Shown: piece by piece, positions 48,840 to 58,919 of the stretch
Layout of the letters: each line of letters opens with the position of its first letter
Numbering within the stretch: the first letter of the stretch is position 1
DNA from: Pleurodeles waltl
Lineage: Eukaryota > Chordata > Amphibia > Caudata > Salamandridae
Length of the DNA: 64,000 nucleotides
Assembly: GCF_031143425.1 (NCBI RefSeq)
Contig: NC_090450.1
Span: 217,197,442-217,261,441 of the forward strand
Direction of reading: 5' to 3'
The notes under the pieces: model-generated
Told to the model about the DNA's origin: nothing
Database searches by the model: none
What the model saw: the letters and a program-made list of their open reading frames with translations, nothing else
Program-made: the position numbers and the translations under genes

Positions 48840-49095
48840 CAAGTGGGCAACCCACCCACTGTAGAGACTTGAGAGACTGTGGCTTTGCACTCCCCAGGAT
48901 AATGCAGTGGGCAACCCACCCATTGTAGAGACTTGAGAGACTGTGGCTTTGCACTCCCCAGGATGTAACAGTGGGCAAACCTCCCACTGTATAGACTTGA
49001 GAGACTGTGGCTTTGCACTCCCCAGGATTGAACAGTGGGCAATCCACCCACTGTATAGACTTCAGAGACTGTGGCTTTGCACTCCCCAGGATACA
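48840..49095. repeat. 63-bp-type minisatellite (about 4 units)
   Basis: Units of the type GAGAGACTGTGGCTTTGCAC followed by CCCCAGGAT and GTGGGCAACCCACCCACTGT, repeated about every 60-64 bp. The same unit ends the 74-bp arrays of units A and B and occurs within the array of element 3. Confidence 0.9.
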
Positions 49096-49568
49096 TCAAT
49101 GGGCATGGAGCCCCCTCGTGGATCTGGCGTCGTGCACTCATCTGGCTGAGGTGCCCCCCCTTCCCTTCCCCCTGAGGTGCCTGTTGTATTTCTATCTGAT
49201 GCCCCTGCAGTGTTCTCTCTGTTTTGATCTGGTATCATGTGTGGGCCTCGCCCATGCATTTTGGGCCCAGTGGTCCACAGACTATAAATGGTGCAATACC
49301 TGGACTACTATTCTTGGTGTATATTTTGTTAATAGTGTATATATGTATATTTTTGCGTACTGCATTTCAATATATTACAATGGTTACACTAATTTCCTTT
49401 TGTCTTTGCATTCTTCCGGGGGGGGGTTGGGGGTTGTTACTATAATGTATAGATATGTATTAGTGTGTGTGTTGTAGTGTCACTACAGGGGTGGGGGTGG
49501 GGGTGTTGCGTGTGTGTCTCCCTGTTTTTTGCCTCCTCCCTCCCCTGTGTTGTAGGTGCAGTACTCAC

Positions 49569-49651
49569 TGTGGTGTTCGTCGCTGGCGTTGGTGCTCGTG
49601 GTACAGGAGCAGGAAGACTATCGCAGGTAGGATTTGGAGCTCCGGGTCCAG
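49569..49651 (-). pseudogene. Transposase exon 1, element 2 (83 nt)
   Basis: PELQILPAIVFLLLYHEHQR on the minus strand, then a basic run and a GTGAGT donor. The expected ATG is changed to CTG (49651-49649). Length and phase are identical to the exons at 11165-11247 and 57049-57131. The intron to the body would be about 12.8 kb and hold all three gene C copies. Confidence 0.7.
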
Positions 49652-49984
49652 GGTGTCGTCGTTCCTCGTGGAGTGTGTAGAGGTGAGCGTTTTCCCTTCG
49701 AAATTCCTGTTTCCGCCGTGTTTTTATCCGCGGTGAATCCGCCCCGGAAAAGGTGGCAGATTGGCCTGTCATAATAGTGTGGGCGGTACATTGTCCTCCG
49801 CCTGTCTGTTGGCGGTGACCGCCAAGCTGTTTGTTTGTACCGCCGTGGCGGTCGGAGTGTTAAAGTGGCTGTCTTTGTTGGCGGTTTCCGCCATGGTCGT
49901 AATTCCAATTTTTTTACCGCCGGCCTGTAGGCGGTTTTACTGCCGCTTTAATACCGTCCGCCAGGGTTGTAATGACCACCTTTA

Positions 49985-50303
49985 TATTACTTTTCAGTGA
50001 TATCTCAACATTTACTTATTGCATCTTTAATCGTTTTGGCCTGCATCTTATCAGATAAATATTATATATTTTTCTAAACACTGTGTGGTGTATTTTTGTG
50101 GTGCTATATGGTGTTAATGTATGATTTATTGCACAAATACTTTACACATTGCCTTCTAAGTTAAGCCTGACTTCTCAGTGCCAAGCTAGCAGAGGATGGG
50201 CACAGGATAATTTGGGTTGTGTGTGACTTACCCTGACCAGAGTGAAGGTCCTTGCTTGGACAGGTGGTAACCTGAGTGCCAACCAAAAATCCCATTTCTA
50301 ACA
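49985..50303 (+). mobile_element. Solo gypsy-like LTR, 3' part
   Basis: Continuation of 31955-33211 after element 2. It ends CCCATTTCTAACA and contains CCAGAGTGAAGGTCC near the end, similar to the LTR piece at 1915-2060. Confidence 0.78.
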
Positions 50304-51299
50304 CTGCTGCCATGAGCCTCATCATAAAAATTCCACCCTTGCTGCCGCTAGTGGAGCAAGGTGAAACCGTCATGGCCGGAACCAAAGGTAAGTCACTGTG
50401 TTCCCTCTTATCTTCCAAATTGTTAGTGTACATTAGCACTGGACTCATGCGTCTTTAAAAAAATACTTGCAATCAATAGTACAATGATGTGAAATGCATA
50501 TGTGTGTAATGTGGTAGATAGAAACACTTTAAAAAAACACACCTCAATATATCAGTAACACTCAACAATCTGGTACTAACTGCCTTCATGCCAAAAGACA
50601 CCTACACAAAATGTCACATTAATCCCAAATCGAAATGTATCTTTACACATTATTAGAAATATATAAACCCAACATAATGTAGCAATTGCACTACAGAATG
50701 GTACAAGTGGGTTTACACAGAATGTACAACCAATGTTACCTCTAAAAGTCAAACATGTCAGAGGTGTATTAAGGTCACATGCCCTCTTGGTTTGTGCAAT
50801 TTCTGTCAAACATTAGATGTTATTTAACTCTAAAGTGCCATTTTCCCTGTGTATCTGTGTATTATCAACAAATCCGGTGAACAATAACCCAAATGCATTC
50901 TCCAGTCACAAAAATAGAATTGTTTATAATTTTGGTGTAAGTGTCCCTTAACATGATGAATGATTGCACCAAGATTAGTATCTATCACAAATGTACAACA
51001 CTAATGTATGAACTATATTAAGATGTCAATAATAAAACCTGTGCTTGTCACTGTCAGAAATGAGAGTAAGTGCATGAAAGACACATTAGCAGAAACAATA
51101 TTAACAGTAAAAAATTACTAAAACTTAACAATTAATGCCCACACAAAGGTTTTAAAAATAATGAAAAAAAAGTTTAATTAAACAATGAAATAATTTGCTC
51201 ATGTATTCCGTTTGAGAAATAAAATTCTCAAAAAATGTTAAAAAATTGCATTTGGTGAATCTTGGGCTGCAGGCCCAGAACCTACCTTCTAATTTCACT
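50304..51299. other. AT-rich sequence, no gene seen
   Basis: No ORF, terminal repeats or known motif. Possibly the eroded outer part of the Harbinger remnant that follows, but this cannot be shown. Confidence 0.3.
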
Positions 51300-52690
51300 G
51301 TCAGGTGCAACTTTCTCAGGAAGGGGCATCTATTGGGCACTTCGGAGGGATGGTGCATTTGGGTGGGATGGGTTTGGTTTTGAGAGAGGTGGGTTTGGGT
51401 TTGGGAGTTGAGGGCTTGGGTTTTAGGAGGGGTGGGCTTGGGAGGTGGCTCTGGGTGTCAGAGGGGCGGTTTTTCATTTGGGAGGGGTAGTTTGGGATGT
51501 GGAAGGGGTCAAGGCCACGGCAAATAAAATGTCCTCTTTGGAGAAATGGGTAGGGTGGTTGGCAGGGAGCTGGGTTTGGGGGTAGACGGAGTAGCAGTGG
51601 GTAAGGTGTGTGTGTGTGTGTCTTTTTTAGGGTGCAGGTGCTTCTGGGTCTGGTGTATGTTATGTATGTTTACCTGTGTGTTTTTCCTGGGTGTATGTAG
51701 TCCAGGTGAGTGTGGGCATTTGTGTCCAGTCGGTGTTGTGTCTAATGAATGTGTGTGTGTGTTGATGGGTGTGCTGGTGAGGTGCTGGGTGTGGTTGTGC
51801 TTGCAGGTGTGGTGGTGCAAGTGGGTGTGGTGGTGGTTGTGTTTGTGAATTCTGTGGTGGTGTCTGGGTATGCGGATGGTAGCTGTGCATGTGCGTGTGG
51901 TGGTGGGTGTGGTGTCTACAGGTGTGCTATGGTCCTGGTGATGCATGTGGGTGTGGTGGTGGGCAGGGTGTCTGCAGGTGTGCTTGTGATAGTAGTGCAT
52001 GTGGGTGTGGTGGTGGGTGTGATATCTGTAGGTGTGCTGGTAGTGGCTGTGCATGTGGGTGTGGTGATGGGTGTGGTATCTCTGAGTGTGCTGTGGAGGG
52101 GACTGTGTTGGTGATGGTGGGTGTAGTGTCTATATGGTGTTTGTGTATGTGTTTGTGTTTTTGCTGTGTTTGTGTTTATGTGTTGATGTGCAGTTTGTGT
52201 GAGTTGTAGTGTGTGTGTGTGTGTGTGTGTGTGCGCAAAGGAGTGAATGTGTGTTGGTTTGGGCTGAGAATAGGGAATTGGACTGTTGAAGGGGTGTGAT
52301 TTTGGGCATGAGGTTGAGATGTTTAGGAGGATGTGGTCAGTGAGGAGGCTGGATGCTGGAATGACCTCTGTAGGCCAGACATAGCAACTGTGAATGCCTT
52401 CCAGGTAAGCTAGCATTTGTTGCATCTGGCCACTAAGCTCCTGGATGCCATTCAGTAGTGCAGTGTGGCTTACAGAGATGTTCCATAGAAGGTCAATAGC
52501 CTCCTAACTCAGTGCAGTAGGGGGGCAGGGGCGGGGAGAGGTGCCTGCAGTTAAACAGACACTACCTCTTTTAGTGGGTTAAGGTTGTCCTACAGGAGGG
52601 GAGAGAGAGGCTGAATATGTTTCTTTGGGTGGCAGATAAGGATGCAGGTGGTAAAGCTTCAGTAGGGTCTGACACCACTAGGGTTTGGTC
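51300..52690 (-). pseudogene. Gene C remnant of a fourth Harbinger element
   Basis: On the minus strand near 52515-52385 the text EAIDLLWNISVSHTALLNGI and QMQQMLAYLEGIHS aligns with the gene C helical block EEAIDLLRSLTVGQSTILNA and QQTNAFLEGIHS. The following Thr/His-rich tail has grown into a degenerate GT-rich minisatellite (about 51600-52240). No TIR or transposase remains, and the element is cut at 52693 by an LTR fragment. Confidence 0.65.
51600..52240. repeat. Degenerate TG-rich minisatellite with (GT)n at 52205-52233
   Basis: Units of roughly 60 bp with GGTGTGGTGGTGGGTGTG cores, derived from the gene C tail region. Open frames on both strands here are low-complexity. Confidence 0.8.
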
Positions 52691-52692
52691 TT

Positions 52693-53228
52693 TGTAGGAA
52701 AGTATCATCTTTCTTGGCATGTTACCCCTAATTTCTGCCTGTTTGTCAGTGTGTTTTGCCTATCTCACTGGGATCCACCTAGCCAGAACCCCAGTGGTCA
52801 TAGTTTGTGGCCTAATGTGTGTGTTGTCAGTATGCTCAACTGTGTCACTGAAGTTCTGCTAACCAGACCTCCAGTGCTTATGTTCTCTCTACTTACCAAA
52901 GGAATCACTATTGTTTAGTGACTTCATATTCCAATTCCAATTGGCACACTGGGCACCCCTTATAAGTCCCTAGTATATGGTACCTAGGTACCCAGGACAT
53001 TGGGGTTCCAGGAGATTCTTATGGGCTGCAGCATTTCTTTTGCCACCCATAAGGAGCTCAGACAAACCTTTCTTCAGGACTGCCATTGCAGCCTGCGTGA
53101 AATAGTGCACACACTATTTCACAGATATTTCACTGCACTTAAGTAACTTATAAGTCACCTATATGTCTAACCTTCACTTGCTGAAGGTTAGGTGCAAAGT
53201 TACTAAGTGTGAGGGCACCCTTAGCCAG
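52693..53228 (+). mobile_element. Truncated 3-kb-family LTR fragment, opposite to the adjacent gypsy body
   Basis: It starts TGTAGGAAAGTATCATC and follows the solo LTR at 21453 until GTGAGGGCACCC, then stops abruptly at integrase sequence. Its sense is plus while the neighbouring gag-pol is minus, so it is not that element's own 3' LTR in place. Confidence 0.75.
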
Positions 53229-53880
53229 AGTAAGTGGACCCTTCACAGTTTGACCAAAGAGAAGTTCAAAGGGGCTGTAGCACACTCCTTTTTGGGGTAC
53301 CTCCCTGTAGGCGAAAAGGAGGCATGGTAATAGGACATCCCATCTCCTTCTGAGTTTTTCAGAGAGTCCCATAATCATACCTTTGAGAGTTTTATTAAAC
53401 CTCACAACCAGTCATTAGTTTGTGGATGATAAGGGGTGGTGAACATTGCTTTTAGGTTTGCAGACATGAAGTTACTACCTCTGTCTGACACCACTTCCTT
53501 AGGGAAGCCCACTCTGGAAAATATTCCCAAGAGGGCCTTTGCCACTGCAGGAGCTGTAGTGGTGCTTAAGGGGATAGCTTCTGGGTACCTTGTGGCATGG
53601 TCCACCACCACGGATAAACCTATTGCCAGAAACTGTTGGAGGGTCAAGGGGGCCAACAATATCAACCCCTACCCTTTCTAATGGCACCCCAACCTCTGGT
53701 AGTGGTATTAAGGGGGCCTTTGGGGTGCCACCAGTCTTGCCACTGCCTTTGCAGGTGACACAGGAGCAACAAAACTCCTTTGTGTCTTCTGACATATGGG
53801 GCCAATGAAAATGTGGAACAAGTCTGTCCCATGTTTTATTCTGGCCTAAATGGCCAGCTAATGGGGTGTCATGAGCCAGA
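53229..53880 (-). pseudogene. Ty3/gypsy integrase remnant
   Basis: On the minus strand: CCSCVTCKGSGKTGG (zinc-binding Cys pair) near 53765, GVDIVGPLDPPTVSGNRF with the first core Asp, VVDHATRYPEAIPL, VVSDRGSNFMSANLKAMF with the second Asp near 53480, HPQTNDWL, and FNKTLKGMIMGLSEKLRRRW near 53395, then CLLFAYREVPQ and SPFELLFGQ. At least two frameshifts and stops; the Glu of the core falls at a damaged spot. The sequence is cut at about 53229, and nothing of reverse transcriptase follows. Confidence 0.85.
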
Positions 53881-54990
53881 GTTAGGACAAATTATCTGTA
53901 TTGAAGGGGGATGACCAGTCTCCTGGTGGCACCAGGTTTAGGGTCCCTTGCTTCAGTGTAAAGGAGATTATTCTCCCAGTAAACTCTGTGTGTGTCAGTG
54001 ACATCACCATTTTGCTGCTTGACAGCTTGCTGTCTGAGGCCCTCCAATGTGGGACAGGTCTGCTGCGCCACACTCAGCTCTTCCCTTGCAGGCCCCCCTG
54101 CACCCAAAAGCTCAGCTGTATCAGCTTCCAACTCCTCTGGTGTAGGTTCTGCACAGGGAAAGAATTCCTCTTCCTCAAAAGGGGAATGATCTGTGGAGGG
54201 AGGGAAAGTGGACAAGGGCTTGCCCTGCCTACCTCTAGTTTTTGGGAGCAGTAGGTCCATTGTTCCAGGATCCAAGTTTCCCTGTCCTCTTTGCTTCTTG
54301 GCCTGAGCCCTGGTAAGAGCAAAGATGTGCCCTGGAATGCCCAGCATTGCTGCATGGGCCTCCAACTCCACTTCAGCCCAAGCTGAAGTCTCCAAATCAT
54401 TGCCTAGCAGACAGTCTATAGGTAAATCAGTGGCTACCACAACTTTCTTTGGACCAGTAACCCCCCCACCCCCAGTTGACATTCACAACACCCATGGGGT
54501 GGCTTATAGTATTGCTATGGGCGTCGGTCACTTGGTACTGGTGACCAAGTAGGTGTTGCTCAGGGGCAACCAGTTTGTCCATCACCATGGTGACACTGGC
54601 ACCTGTGTCCCTGTAGGCCTCAACCTGAACACCATTAATCAGGGGTAGCTGCTTGTACTTATCCATATTAAGGGGACACACAACTAAAGTGACTAGGTCA
54701 ATGCCACCATCAGAGACTAACACAGCCTCAGTGATCTCCCTAACTAAACTAACCCCAACTACATTACCAATGGTGAGCCCAGTTATACATTTTGACTGGC
54801 TATTGCTAGTGTTTTTCCCATCACCACGGCTATTACAACGGGCACTAGTGGTTGCAGTTGGGGTTGTGGTGGTGGGAGTGCTGGTGTTTTTCTTTGGGGC
54901 AATGAGGATCAGTTGCTCAATGCCATTTGGCTTTACACATATAACACCAAGGTTTCTTATCTTTGTGAGAAGAGGTTTTGGACCCACCAC
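53881..54990 (-). pseudogene. Gypsy protease and protease-integrase linker
   Basis: The protease core is AYRDTGASVTMVMDKL near 54615, followed after a frameshift (about 54470) by LPIDCLLGNDLE. A linker follows (ALTRAQAKKQRG, then an acidic stretch around SPFEEEEFFPCAEP), then LEGLRQQAVKQQNGD and VYWENNLLYTEARDPKPGA, the text that usually precedes the integrase zinc finger. Protease thus runs directly into integrase with no reverse transcriptase or RNase H between. Confidence 0.8.
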
Positions 54991-56213
54991 CCCCAGAGGA
55001 TTTTTGTAGGCCTGATGAGGACTCTGATAATTTTTTTATCTTTGTCCCCACCCTTGTCATGTGGCTTACCATCCTTCTTCTTGCAATCCTTGTCACCCCC
55101 TGTATGAGCTTTTCTGCTCACCCTTGTTCTGACCCATTTGTCTGCCTTATTTCCCAATTCTTGGGGAGAGGTCAGGTTATTGATGCAACAAGTCAGACAC
55201 ACAATTATTCAAGATACGCTCTCTCAGAATCAAGGTATATAGGCTTTCATAATCAGTCACCTTACTGCCATGTAACCAACCTTCTAGGGCCTTCACAGAA
55301 CAGTCCACAAAATCTGTCCAGTCCTGTGGTGACTCCTTTCTGATCTCTCTGAACTCTTACGTATGTACTGTTTTGTGGTTAAGCCCAGACCATCTAAGAG
55401 TGTGTCCTTAAGAACCTGGTAATTATCTGCATCATCCTCTCTGACAATCAGAAGTCTGTCTCTACCTTTGCCAAAGAAGGATAACCAAAGGATAGCAGCC
55501 CAACGTACATGAGGGACCCTCTGAACTTTACATGCCCTCTCAAGTGAAGCAAACCACTTGTTTATGTCATCACCATCCTTGCAAGGAGGGACAACTTTGT
55601 GAATATTCCTAGAATCGAATGAAGGTTCCCTAACATTTGTATTTCTGAAACTGCTGTTGCCACCATGGGGAACTAACCCAAAGCCCTGCCTTTCTTTCTT
55701 CACAGCCAGGGATTTCCTGTCTAAGGCGAACTGCTGCTGCATTGGCTTCAGTCTGACCTCCTCTAACCTCAGCTTTCTGAGTTCCCTATCTAGGGACTGG
55801 CCCTCAGGGTTAGAATTATGTGAAGCCTCCGAAACACAGGTAACATGAGAGTGTGCAGAGGTAGACCTATCTCTAGCAGGGGCCACTCTAGTGACCTGGC
55901 CTCTAGGGGTGAAGGGAGCCCTACTTGTGTGTGAACCCTTCCCACTACCAGTAATACTATGGGGCTTGATGACAGATAGGTCTGTGGAAGGACCCTCCCC
56001 AGGATTGTCATCATGCTCCTCAGAGCCTTCCTGGTTGGAGTTATCCTCTACCTCTTCCCCAGTCTTATCTGGACCAGTGCTGAGTCCCTGGTCATCTTGG
56101 AGGAGAAGATTTAAGAGGAACTCCTTATTGGGGTTCTTCCCAATCCCTAAACTTCTTTCAATACAGAGACCCCTCAAACTTTTAAAGTTTAGATTTTCAT
56201 ATGTTGTTTTCAC
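54957..56213 (-). pseudogene. Gypsy Gag remnant
   Basis: The ATG at 56213 opens a 306-codon frame (MKTTYENLNFKSLRGLCIER) with a charged middle, a coiled-coil-like REL/RLEEV stretch and a capsid-like region (CKDGDDINKWFASLERACKV, WAAILWLSFFGKGRDRLL). The frame breaks near 55330. The C-terminal piece at 55202-54957 (LTSPQELGNKADKWVRTRV, then a Lys/Asp-rich tail) aligns with the Gag end at 640-740. Several frameshifts; non-functional. Confidence 0.75.
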
Positions 56214-56477
56214 AACTCTAGGGTAGCATCTACAGAAGACATATTGAAAGAAAAACGTTTTGGGAAAGTGAGTAAATGTTAGTAGAATAACAGAGCTAAC
56301 TTTTTAGAGAAAAGAAGAAAACTTTTTTTGGACTTTGAAACACTTTTGCAAAGTTAAACAGAACTTTTAAGAAAGTTAAAAAATTGTTTCTAGGTATATT
56401 TTATATATGCTCTAAGTATTGGAGCAAGCTTTTCTTGTGAAAAGCACAGGTAACAAAGTAGTAAAGCAATTGCAAGT

Positions 56478-56502
56478 ACTTATCCCACTGCTGCACCACC
56501 AA
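56478..56502 (-). promoter_or_regulatory. Primer binding site of the gypsy element
   Basis: Directly after the LTR end (CCTCCTACA) the minus strand reads TTGGTGGTGCAGCAGTGGGA. This resembles the complement of a tRNA-Leu 3' end apart from a small indel. tRNA identity is from memory and tentative. Confidence 0.5.
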
Positions 56503-56721
56503 TGTAGGAGGCTCGCCTGGTTTGTAGTAGGTACCTTGGGTACTTACACCTTACACCAGGTCCAGTTATCCCTTGTTAGTGAATGTAGTAGTGTTCTAGC
56601 AACTAAGGCTGATAGAGGTAGCTATAGCAGAGCAGCTTAGGATGAACTAGGAGACATGCAAAGCTCATGCAATACCACTTATAGTTACACAGTACTTCTA
56701 CACAAGTAAAGCCAATACTCA
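56503..56721 (-). mobile_element. 5' LTR end of the gypsy element (cut by Harbinger element 3)
   Basis: It begins TGTAGGAGGCTCGCCTGG like the solo LTR at 15114 and follows it for about 215 bp, until element 3 interrupts at TCA (56719-56721). Confidence 0.82.
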
Positions 56722-57048
56722 GGCCCTCATTACAACCCTGGCGGTCGGTGATAAAGCAGCGGTAATACCGCCAATAGCCCGGCGGCAAAAAAAATGGAAT
56801 CATGACCATGGCGGAAACTGCCAACATAGACAGCCACTTTAACACTCCGACCGCCATAGCATAGAAACAAACACCGCGGCGGTAACTGTCAACAGACAGG
56901 CGTAGGACAAAGTACCACCCTCACTATTACAAGAGGCCTATCCGCCACCTTTTCCGTGGCGGTACCAACGCTATCAAAAGCACGGCGAAAACAGGAATTG
57001 TAACAGAAACCACTCACCTCTTGACACCCAACGAGGAACCAGGATGCC

Positions 57049-57131
57049 ATGGAGCACGAACTACAGGTCCTGTCCATGCTGGTCTTCCTCCTTCTGCATC
57101 AGGAGCAGGAAAGACGCCGTTGACGACCATG
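57049..57131 (+). pseudogene. Transposase exon 1, element 3 (83 nt, with a nonsense change)
   Basis: MEHELQVLSMLVFLLLHQEQ followed by a basic run in which one Arg codon has become TGA. A GTGAGT donor begins at 57132. The acceptor TCCATAG of the body ends at 62332. The phase, 2 nt + 1 nt, fits. The intron would be 5.2 kb and contain gene C and the minisatellite on the opposite strand. Confidence 0.74.
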
Positions 57132-57569
57132 GTGAGTACTGCACCTAAAACACAGGGAGGGTGGGAGGGAAAAGAGAGTGACACACACACGCAACACGCA
57201 ATACTTCCACCCCCACCCTCACCCACAACACCATACACACAAATACATGCAGCAACATTACATATACACCCCCTCGCCCCCTGGAAGAACACAAGGACAA
57301 AAGGAAATGATTGTAACGATTGTAATCAATAAAAATCAGATAGTGCAATTTCAAAAATCAGTATATACAAATAAGTACACCAGCTACACAAGTCCAGATA
57401 TTAATCAAACATCGTCCATGGATCACTGTCCCAAAATGCATGGGTGAAGCCCACACAAGATACCTGACTCGAAACGGAGAGACCACTGTAGGGGCATCAG
57501 ATCAAAATAAAACAGGCACCTCAGGGGGAGGGGGAGGGGGGCACCTCAGCCGGATGAACGCACAATGCC

Positions 57570-58895
57570 AATGCTCCACGAGGGGGCTCCATGCCCACTG
57601 CTCTATCCTGGGGAGTGCAAAGCCACAGTCTCACAAGTCTTTCCAGTGGGTGGTTTGCCTACTGCTCTTTCCTGGGGAGTGCAAAGCCACCGTCTCACAA
57701 TTGGATGTCAGTCTCCACTGGTTCTGGAGGGGGCTTGGTGCCCAGAGTGTTTCATCCTGCCAAGGATTGAGGAAGTGGATGTCAGTCTCCACTGGTTCTG
57801 GAGGGGGATTGGTGCCCAGAGTGCTTTATCCTGCCAAGGACTGAGGTAGTGGATGTGATTCTCCACTGGTTCTGAAGGGGGCTTGGTGCCCAGAGTGCGT
57901 CATCCTGCCAAGGACTGAGGAAGAGGATGTATCTCTCCACTGGTTCTGGAGGGAGCTTGGTGCCCAGAGTGCTTCATCCTGCCAAGGACTGAGGAAGTGG
58001 ATGTATCTCTCCATTGGTTCTGGAGGGGGCTTGGTGCCCAGAGTGCTTCATCCTGCCAAGGACTGAGGTAGTGGATGTGATTCTCCACTGGTTCTGGAGG
58101 GGGCTTGGTGCCCAGAGTTCTTCATCCTGCCAAGGACTGAGTAAGTGGATGTATCTCTCTACTGGTTCTGGAGGGGGGCTTGGTGCCCAGAATGCTTCAT
58201 CCTGCCAAGGACTGAGGTAGTGGATGTGATTCTCCACTGGGTCTGGAGGGGGCTTGATGCCCAGAGTGCTTCATCCTGGCAAGGACTGAGGAAGTGGATG
58301 TATCTTTTCACTGGATCTGCAGGGGGCTTGGTGCCCAGAGTGCTTCATCCTGCCAAGGACTGAGGAAGTGGATGTATCTCTCCACTGGTTCTGGAGGGGG
58401 CTTGGTGCCCAGAGTGCTTCATCCTGCCAAGGACTGAGGAAGTGGATGTATCTCTCCACTGGTCCCGGAGGGGGCTTGGTGCCCAGAGTGCTTCATCCTG
58501 CCAAGGACTGAAGTAGTGGATGTGATTCCCCACTGGTTCTGGAGGGGGCTTGGTGCCCAGAGTGCTTCATCCTGCCAAGGACTGAGGAAGTGGATGTATC
58601 TCTCCACTGGTTCTGGAGGGGGCTTGGTGCCCAGAGTGCTTCATCCTGACAAGGACTGGGGAGTGCAAAGCCACAGTCTCACAAGTCTTTCCAGTGGGAG
58701 GTCTCTCCACTGGTTCTGGAGGGGGCTTGGTGCCCAGAGTGCTTCATCCTGCCAAGGACTGAGGTAGTGGATGTGATTCTTCACTGGTTCTGGAGGGGGC
58801 TTGGTGCCCAGTGCTTCATCCTGCCAAGGACTGAGGAAGTGGATGTATCTCTCCACTGGTTCTGGAGGGGGCTTGGTGCCCAGAGTGCTTCACAT
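57570..58895. repeat. 74-bp minisatellite of element 3 (about 16 units) with interspersed 63-bp-type units
   Basis: This is the reverse complement of the family at 40609. The array opens with two 63-bp-type units (57590-57700) and has one more inside it (about 58655-58705). The periodicity of 74 bp is exact over most of the array. Confidence 0.93.
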
Positions 58896-58919
58896 GCAGG
58901 TCCCATTCCCTCACATGGG

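Larger units (their letters stand above)
33212..49981 (+). mobile_element. PIF/Harbinger transposon, element 2 (16.8 kb, internally triplicated)
   Basis: The left end is GGGGGTCATTACAACATTGG and the reverse complement of the right end reads GGTGGTCATTACAACCCTGG. The flanking TTA is clear at the left (33209-33211) and offset by one T at the right (49982-49984). Layout: gene A (plus), transposase body (minus), gene C three times in tandem (plus) with minisatellites after copies A and B, a 63-bp-type repeat, then transposase exon 1 (minus). The extra length over element 1 is explained by the triplication and the minisatellites. It is inserted in a solo LTR. Confidence 0.9.

Noticed and set aside
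51509..52054. His/Thr-rich ORF of 181 codons as a gene
   Set aside because: Repeat-derived reading of the gene C tail minisatellite in a remnant, not an intact gene.
55293..56213. The 306-codon ORF as a host gene
   Set aside because: It sits between a primer binding site and protease/integrase remnants and shows Gag-like text, so it belongs to the gypsy element.
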